In this document: one piece after another, positions 58,666-64,000 of the stretch
How the letters are laid out: each line of letters begins with the position of its first letter
How positions within the stretch are numbered: position 1 is the stretch's first letter
Assembly: GCA_949299115.1 (NCBI GenBank)
Contig: CASFZH010000005.1
Span: 1 to 64,000, forward strand
DNA from: an uncultured Helicobacter sp.
GTDB taxonomy: Bacteria > Campylobacterota > Campylobacteria > Campylobacterales > Helicobacteraceae
Direction of reading: 5' to 3'
DNA: 64,000 nt
The notes under the pieces: model-generated
What the model saw: the letters and a program-made list of their open reading frames with translations, nothing else
Databases searched by the model: none
Told to the model about the DNA's origin: nothing
Program-made: the position numbers and the translations under genes

Positions 58666-59562
58666 CTATCCACTCTCAAGCCTAACACCATCATTATCAA
58701 AATCCAAAGATATAACTCTAAATTTTGGGAATCTCGCACTTAACTTTTTAGCCAAATTAGCCGCATCATCACTATAACATAAATTAAAGATAGATGACCC
58801 ACTTCCAGATAAAGTACTCATCAATGCACCATTGTTCAATGCAAATTTCTGTACCTGAAACAAAACTGGAAATGTTTGCATTCTAATTGCTTCATGCATT
58901 CTATCCATAGAACTATCTCTAAGTAAATCCCATTTCTGCATACTAAAAGCAAGCGTTAAGACAGAGGAATGCGATATATTAAAAATACAATCTTGTGCAC
59001 CGTAAGTTTTCGGCAAAATAGTACGAGATTTTTTAGTAGACATAGGTTGACTTGGTATCACCACAACACTTTTTACACTTTTTGGCATACTATAACGGAC
59101 ACTAACAATTGATCTTTTTCCATGAGAATTAACTTTTAAAAAACTTGCATTAAACCCGCCAAATGTTGCGGGAGTGATATTGTCTGGATGTTTTTCATAA
59201 TGCAATGCGAGATTCAAAACTTCTTGTTTATTGGGAATCAAATCTATCATTTTATAAGCACTAAAAATTGCACCAACAATGATGGCACTTGATGAGCCTA
59301 ACCCTCTTGAAATTGGAATATTATTATGAAAATGAAAATTAAATTGAGAGTTTCCGCCTAATTTTTTATAGGTTTGCATAAAAATTCGCACAAATGTATT
59401 ATCTTTTGTGAAATTAAGATTATTTTTACCTTCACCATCAATACGTATTGTCTGTTGGTATGATTCTACTATGCTAAAGTGATTTCTAAAGTTTAATGAT
59501 AAGCCTAGACAATCAAAGCCGGGACCTAAATTGGCACTTGTAGCAGGCACAGAAAAATTCAA
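58666..59562 (-). CDS. thrB: Homoserine kinase
   Basis: 298 residues, GHMP kinase family. PATSANLGPGFDCLGLSL (motif 1), PISRGLGSSSAIIVGAIF (ATP loop) and MSTLSGSGSSIFNL (motif 3) are present. It phosphorylates homoserine for threonine synthesis. The start is TTG 59562 behind AGGAG. It precedes ylxR-infB by 11 bases, the same order as in H. pylori. Confidence 0.96.
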   Translation of the reverse strand: MNFSVPATSANLGPGFDCLGLSLNFRNHFSIVESYQQTIRIDGEGKNNLNFTKDNTFVRIFMQTYKKLGGNSQFNFHFHNNIPISRGLGSSSAIIVGAIFSAYKMIDLIPNKQEVLNLALHYEKHPDNITPATFGGFNASFLKVNSHGKRSIVSVRYSMPKSVKSVVVIPSQPMSTKKSRTILPKTYGAQDCIFNISHSSVLTLAFSMQKWDLLRDSSMDRMHEAIRMQTFPVLFQVQKFALNNGALMSTLSGSGSSIFNLCYSDDAANLAKKLSARFPKFRVISLDFDNDGVRLESG

Positions 59563-59609
59563 AGTTACTATCTCCTATAAAAAATTCCACATCACATCAA
59601 CATTTTCGT

Positions 59610-59618
59610 ATTATAGCA
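59610..59618 (-). promoter_or_regulatory. Extended -10 promoter of thrB-ylxR-infB
   Basis: On the minus strand TGCTATAAT lies 47 bases before the thrB start. Confidence 0.6.
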
Positions 59619-59634
59619 AATATTATAAGTTTTA

Positions 59635-60108
59635 TTACAAATAAAACAAAGCAGATGCCACAAATAATCCAACATTAAAAACACAACAAAAAGCAAGCAA
59701 TACAATGAAGCTTATGATACATATCCACCAACCATTATATCCATAATTTTTTTTCTTTCGCTTTGGTTTTGCACTAAGCATGCTAAGAATATAAAAAATA
59801 AATAAAAGAATGCTGCTTGCAAAACTTAAGATAACTTGTGAATTTATGGTATCTTGCATTATTTCTAATTCCACGTTATTAGCACTTGCAAGATAAAATA
59901 GGGTGATACAACATGAAAGTATCCATGCAATAACCATTTTGAAGCTAAAAATCCTATAACGAGAAAATGTAGCAATGATTAAAAGTATGCAACAAAACAA
60001 TGCAATAACAATAATATAAGTAAAAGGGGTAGAACGTAAAAGAGTGGCAACAATGTTTAAATCAAAAAGAGCCGTGATACCATAAAAAGTATGTATCAAA
60101 AAATCCAT
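59635..60108 (-). CDS. Polytopic membrane protein, unknown
   Basis: 157 residues with about four membrane helices (around 30-50, 58-75, 92-112 and 132-155) and a basic cytoplasmic loop (KPKRKKKNYGYNG, about 114-126). Ribosome site AAGGATAT precedes the ATG. No family recognised. It lies between maf and thrB, 38 bases after the former, so it may be co-transcribed with maf. Confidence 0.78.
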   Translation of the reverse strand: MDFLIHTFYGITALFDLNIVATLLRSTPFTYIIVIALFCCILLIIATFSRYRIFSFKMVIAWILSCCITLFYLASANNVELEIMQDTINSQVILSFASSILLFIFYILSMLSAKPKRKKKNYGYNGWWICIISFIVLLAFCCVFNVGLFVASALFYL

Positions 60109-60146
60109 TTATATCCTTAAATTATTACGTATATCATTGTATTCTG

Positions 60147-62288
60147 TTAGGGCAACATATCAGCACATTGTGCAATAATGGCTTGCAATGCTTGTTTGAA
60201 ATCTTGTTTAATTATATCATAAGATTGCAGATTCCCTAAATATGTAGGAAGAAAAACCCCTGCAAATATACAAGAAAGCAACAAAGATAAACTTAAATGT
60301 AAACTACTGCCTTCAAGCAAAATAATGCTTTTACGTTTTTCTTGCTGCATGATGAGATGCTGCAATACAGCAAGAATAGAATCAACTTGAGCAAACATAT
60401 CTGATAATTGCTCAACTTTTGCATCTAAAATCGATTCTATTCGCATATAACAATCCTCTAAATCTTGTAGCATAGTAGTAGAATCTATTGTAAGGCTATA
60501 TGGCATAAAATTATTTTTTAGATTCTGTACTGCTTGTTGTTTATCAATGGATTGCATGATAAAATCGTCCTCATATAGACTTAATGCTCCATCAAACTTC
60601 ATTCCATATCCTAGATTAATAACATGATTCTTTGCATATATCTTAATGGCTTCTTCAATATTCTTTGCACTTAAGTAAAACAAATCATTGCTATATACTC
60701 TTAAGGATTTATTACCTACAGCTGCAAAACAATCTTTTGGAATCTCTACCTTTTCTTTACCATAAAAACTATTCTTAGCATGTTTACTATATCCCTCTAT
60801 ATATCCACAATCAATGCCACATAATATACAATCACTTCCCAATAATGTCCCCAATACTACTCCCGCATTACCAACAAAAGGTGCACTAAATTCTAAGGCT
60901 GGTATAGCAGAATCTATATAAGCACTGCTACTCCCTCCACGCATAAAAGCAAAAGATTCTATACCTAATTGCACAGCTTTTGTATCCGTTGTTTGTGCAA
61001 ACAACAGCGGCACGTCTCCTAAATCTGCCTCTTTCAAGACATCGGCAAGATATTTGACACGTTCAATTTCAACTTGAAAATCTGGTCTTATATTGTGATG
61101 TCGCAAAACTTTTAAGGCAGTCCCACAACTCACAATAATCATATTATCTTGGTATGCTTTGATAAAATCAAGACATAAATCAAGGCTTGCTCCATTGCCA
61201 ACAACACAAATCGGTGCATTAACCCTCTTGATATTTGGTTGCAACATATAGCATGATTGCAAATTCGTTATAGCATTCATAAAACCAATTTTTTCATCTT
61301 CAAAACTTCCCCAACCACGCATAGCAGCTTTTTTTTCTTTTGCAATTAAATCCCTTAAATTCTGCGTATTTTGCGTAGTATAATGCTGAAGTTCGAGACT
61401 TAAAAAATTATTGGTTAATTTTTTTGCATAAAGAAATGCACGGACAAGCGGGATAGAAATATCTTTAATGATAATAAAACACGATTGTTCAGCAACATTG
61501 GCAAAAAGTTTCTGATAATCCAAAAAATATAATGAGATTCGAAATAAATCGATGTGTTCTTCATAAATAAGAAGCGAATGAAATGTATAACCCTGCATTA
61601 ATAAATCTTGCAAAAATAGTCCGCCCATTAATCCATATATGCTTGTTTGTGGCAAAAACTTTGATTCTGTGAAAGTTGCACAAAAGTGATTCCAAACAAT
61701 ATCATTAATGTGTTGAGATAATTGCTCTTGTGTCATGTCCTTCTTATCTGCATACAAAGAATCTGTATTTATATGTGATGAATCATGCACTTCTTTATTT
61801 TGATTGGCTACATCGTGATTACTATTATTTGCTTGTAGTGCTATATCTATACTTTTTCTTAACATAGCATTACAATATTTGCCCGTGATTGGCAATGTTT
61901 CCTCATTAATAAAATGCGATTCGATATTGGTATGAAAATTAGCAAAAAGTTTCCATTTCAGATTTTTTATTGGATTTTGTGCAAGGTCTTTATGAGCCTC
62001 TATCATACTTGATTTATGTGTGTATGCAGTGATAGTATGAGAATCTGTAGATTCACTATTACGCAATATAAAAGGATAATGCAAAGTATTTGAAGGTAAA
62101 TGAATAATATTTAATCCATACTCATCAACTTGCACATTATATTCTTGTGGATTTTTAGTTAAAGCATGAAACAGTTTTGGATTTATATTTTTAAAAAACT
62201 CCATATTCTTATAATAGAGAATCTGCATGTTTTTTGTATCATAATCTTGCTGTATCGGATTTTGTCTATTGTGCCGAAAGTCTTGCAT
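60147..62288 (-). CDS. Maf-family flagellin glycosylation protein (DUF115)
   Basis: 713 residues. The central DUF115/MAF domain opens CVVGNGASLDLCLDFIKAY and continues with VSCGTALKVLRHHNIRPDF and the CGIDCGYIEGYSKHAKNS segment. The flanking helical regions fit the H. pylori/Campylobacter Maf proteins that attach nonulosonic acids to flagellin in the cytoplasm before export. ATG 62288 has AAAGGA upstream. Alone or first in a run with the membrane protein at 59.6 kb. Confidence 0.9.
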   Translation of the reverse strand: MQDFRHNRQNPIQQDYDTKNMQILYYKNMEFFKNINPKLFHALTKNPQEYNVQVDEYGLNIIHLPSNTLHYPFILRNSESTDSHTITAYTHKSSMIEAHKDLAQNPIKNLKWKLFANFHTNIESHFINEETLPITGKYCNAMLRKSIDIALQANNSNHDVANQNKEVHDSSHINTDSLYADKKDMTQEQLSQHINDIVWNHFCATFTESKFLPQTSIYGLMGGLFLQDLLMQGYTFHSLLIYEEHIDLFRISLYFLDYQKLFANVAEQSCFIIIKDISIPLVRAFLYAKKLTNNFLSLELQHYTTQNTQNLRDLIAKEKKAAMRGWGSFEDEKIGFMNAITNLQSCYMLQPNIKRVNAPICVVGNGASLDLCLDFIKAYQDNMIIVSCGTALKVLRHHNIRPDFQVEIERVKYLADVLKEADLGDVPLLFAQTTDTKAVQLGIESFAFMRGGSSSAYIDSAIPALEFSAPFVGNAGVVLGTLLGSDCILCGIDCGYIEGYSKHAKNSFYGKEKVEIPKDCFAAVGNKSLRVYSNDLFYLSAKNIEEAIKIYAKNHVINLGYGMKFDGALSLYEDDFIMQSIDKQQAVQNLKNNFMPYSLTIDSTTMLQDLEDCYMRIESILDAKVEQLSDMFAQVDSILAVLQHLIMQQEKRKSIILLEGSSLHLSLSLLLSCIFAGVFLPTYLGNLQSYDIIKQDFKQALQAIIAQCADMLP

Positions 62289-62431
62289 GTGTATCCTTTA
62301 AAATTTCCAAAGAAGTGTAACATATTTTAGGATTTTTGCATTGATTAGTCCTGATATTTAATAATAAATAATAAAGTGTTGTAATACAAATTGCAAGTAT
62401 AATAAGAGCAAAATTTTATCTGGAGTAAAAA

Positions 62432-63412
62432 ATGCAAAAAACATTATTCAACATAATTATTTGTTGGTTGTATTGCTTCACTTTACATGCGAATGCTGCT
62501 GATACGGCTACACATATTATAGTACATGATTCTGCTTTTTTGAATCTGATTGAGAAGAATGTAAAACCAATCATTCTTTATACAAATGGAATCTGGCTTG
62601 AAGGACCACAAGTTTTACCTGATAAAAGTTTGATATTTAGCGATGTCAAAGCAAATATGGTATTACGATATGATGAACATAATGGAGTTTCTGTATGGCT
62701 TAAACCATCTCATTTTCAAAATGGACACACACTTGATAATAATAAACAATTGCTTGCTGCTTCACACGGCAAAAGAAGCATTGATCGACTAGAAAATGGG
62801 GAATGGAAAACTATCATAGAATCGTATAATGGCAAAAAATTCAATAGCCCAAATGATGTCATCGTAGATAAAGACGGAGATATATGGTTTAGTGATCCAA
62901 ATTTTGGAATCAAAAATAAACAAGAAAGCTATGGCGGAGAAATAGAACAAGATGGCGAATATAGCTATCGTTACTCAAAGGATTCTAAAAAAGTTGTGCG
63001 ATTGCATACTCCACTTGTAAAAGCCCCAAATGGTCTCGCCTTTTCGCCTGATGAAAAAACACTCTATATCGCTGATGCACAAAAAGCCTACAATAGCAAA
63101 GATTCTACGCTCCATCATCATATTGTTTCCTATACGATTAATAATGACAAAAGTTTAAGTAATGAAAAAATATTTGCAGTTATAGAATCAGGATTTCCTG
63201 ATGGTATTAAAGTAGATCCTTTGGGTAATGTATGGTCAAGCAGTGGAAATGGAATCTCTATATTTTCGCCACAAGGAAAGTTATTGGGCGAAATCATTCT
63301 AGGTCATGTAGCTGGGAATCTAGCCTTTGGAAAGGATAAGAAAGGTAATTCTATTCTTTACATTACTGCCAATAATACTTTATATAAAATACCTATAAAA
63401 ATTGCCTTATGA
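62432..63412 (+). CDS. Exported SMP-30/gluconolactonase family protein
   Basis: 326 residues with a signal peptide (ends near HANAAD). Beta-propeller repeats with the family markers LEGPQVLPDKSLIFSDV, NSPNDVIVDKDGDIWFSDP, APNGLAFSPDEKTLYIAD and FPDGIKVDPLGNVWSS, which hold the divalent-metal ligands (E, N, D). Related enzymes hydrolyse sugar lactones. Periplasmic by its signal. Substrate unknown. Transcribed away from maf. Confidence 0.9.
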   Translation: MQKTLFNIIICWLYCFTLHANAADTATHIIVHDSAFLNLIEKNVKPIILYTNGIWLEGPQVLPDKSLIFSDVKANMVLRYDEHNGVSVWLKPSHFQNGHTLDNNKQLLAASHGKRSIDRLENGEWKTIIESYNGKKFNSPNDVIVDKDGDIWFSDPNFGIKNKQESYGGEIEQDGEYSYRYSKDSKKVVRLHTPLVKAPNGLAFSPDEKTLYIADAQKAYNSKDSTLHHHIVSYTINNDKSLSNEKIFAVIESGFPDGIKVDPLGNVWSSSGNGISIFSPQGKLLGEIILGHVAGNLAFGKDKKGNSILYITANNTLYKIPIKIAL

Positions 63413-64000
63413 TATATTGATTATACAGATTGTTTTGATTATCCAATAAAGTCAGTATTTTGTATTTCAAGCAAACTATCTCTATTTTCTTTCAATGAAA
63501 TGCAATAATTCTATAGCAAATAGATTCTATAATATTCTGTAAAAATACAATATAAAACTCTTGCTATCATTTTTTATTATTGCACATAACTCTTACTTAA
63601 AGAAAGTCCAAAACCAAAAGAAACTAGCCATTAATCAACAATGCGTTATTTATTTAAATTAATTATTTGATAAACCTTTATGTTTTGCAAATAAATCGCT
63701 ATAATCCAAATGACTATCGATAGTCAAATGATTGGTATGACTTCTAAATATCTAATTTTAATATGACAAAGCCTATTAGCAACAAATGCTATGAAATTGA
63801 TTGCTTTTCTTAATTCTAAACTGCTTTTTTTAAATACCACCTCAACCCCACCAAACTACAAAGTCATTTATTTGCAATTATGTTTCTCATAAATGCCGCT
63901 AACTCACCACCACATTTTGTACTACAATTCCCACACCATTGGTATGCCCAATAAAATAAACAGTGTCTCTACATTTAACTTAAAGATTTTTAATCCTGCC
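63413..64000. other. Right edge, no clear complete gene
   Basis: No complete gene. On the minus strand a short open frame enters from the right edge (KIFKLNVETLFILLGIPMVW then stop near 63924), which could be the end of a gene lying beyond the window; weak support. Confidence 0.4.
63711..63726. promoter_or_regulatory. 16-bp perfect palindrome, possible operator
   Basis: TGACTATCGATAGTCA is a perfect palindrome. A TATAAT box ends 5 bases before it (63700-63705), so it could be an operator over a promoter for a gene to the right; no gene start follows within the window. Confidence 0.45.

Overview
The window is AT-rich DNA from a Campylobacterota bacterium, most probably a Helicobacter, and more likely an enterohepatic than a gastric species. 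The evidence is recognisable homologues of H. pylori genes in H. pylori order: a hotdog thioesterase followed by the cholesterol glucosyltransferase (HP0420/HP0421 type), the CvpA-lysS-glyA-DUF1882-SPOR block (HP0181-HP0185 type), hydABCDE, a Maf-type flagellin glycosylation protein and rpsP-KH-rimM. Two long G/C homopolymers in surface-glycan type genes and extended -10 (TGnTATAAT) promoters fit the same genus. The species cannot be named from this window.

Layout. 1-1.0 kb: 3' part of a phase-variable DUF6056-like membrane protein (G13 tract, reading frame intact here). 1.3-6.8 kb: YebC, then an envelope-glycan group (thioesterase, cholesterol alpha-glucosyltransferase, a GT-A glycosyltransferase, an alpha-1,2-fucosyltransferase) and a gamma-carbonic-anhydrase-like protein. 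7-14.3 kb: HDOD protein, HIT hydrolase, secreted ankyrin protein, secreted ATP-dependent DNA ligase, pgsA, RseP-type protease, MotE-like flagellar protein. 14.5-21.3 kb: the uptake [NiFe]-hydrogenase operon hydABCDE followed by ruvC. 21.3-27.9 kb: an accessory island beside tRNA-Ser(GGA), made of a decayed prophage (tape-measure, baseplate hub D, a possible gpU, an integrase lacking its catalytic tyrosine) and small unknown genes, one of them split at an A11 tract. 28-30.7 kb: a receiver-like protein and a GT8 glycosyltransferase that is out of frame at a C13 tract. 31.2-34.1 kb: glutarate hydroxylase (GlaH/CsiD), L-2-hydroxyglutarate oxidase (LhgO) and an NsrR-like Rrf2 regulator. 34.4-42.5 kb: recG, SPOR protein, DUF1882, glyA, lysS, cvpA, hemC, all on the minus strand. 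42.8-49.6 kb: htpG, an RRM protein with a stray infB fragment behind it, ruvA, an outer-membrane-like protein, argD, rimM, khpA, rpsP. 49.8-55.6 kb: an oversized Nnr, a 1.6-kb repeat graveyard, an M24 peptidase and a 1-kb stretch without genes. 55.6-64 kb: infB, ylxR, thrB, a membrane protein, Maf, a secreted SMP-30 family protein, and 0.6 kb without a clear gene.

How the genes work together. The hydrogenase operon supplies electrons from H2 to the quinone pool. GlaH and LhgO would turn glutarate plus 2-oxoglutarate and O2 into succinate and L-2-hydroxyglutarate, then re-oxidise the latter to 2-oxoglutarate with electrons to quinone; this is an unexpected lysine/glutarate route for the genus. 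The glycosyltransferases and Maf act on the cell surface and flagella, and the two homopolymer tracts allow reversible switching of two of them. The island at 21-27 kb is the most plastic part and holds the least understood genes.
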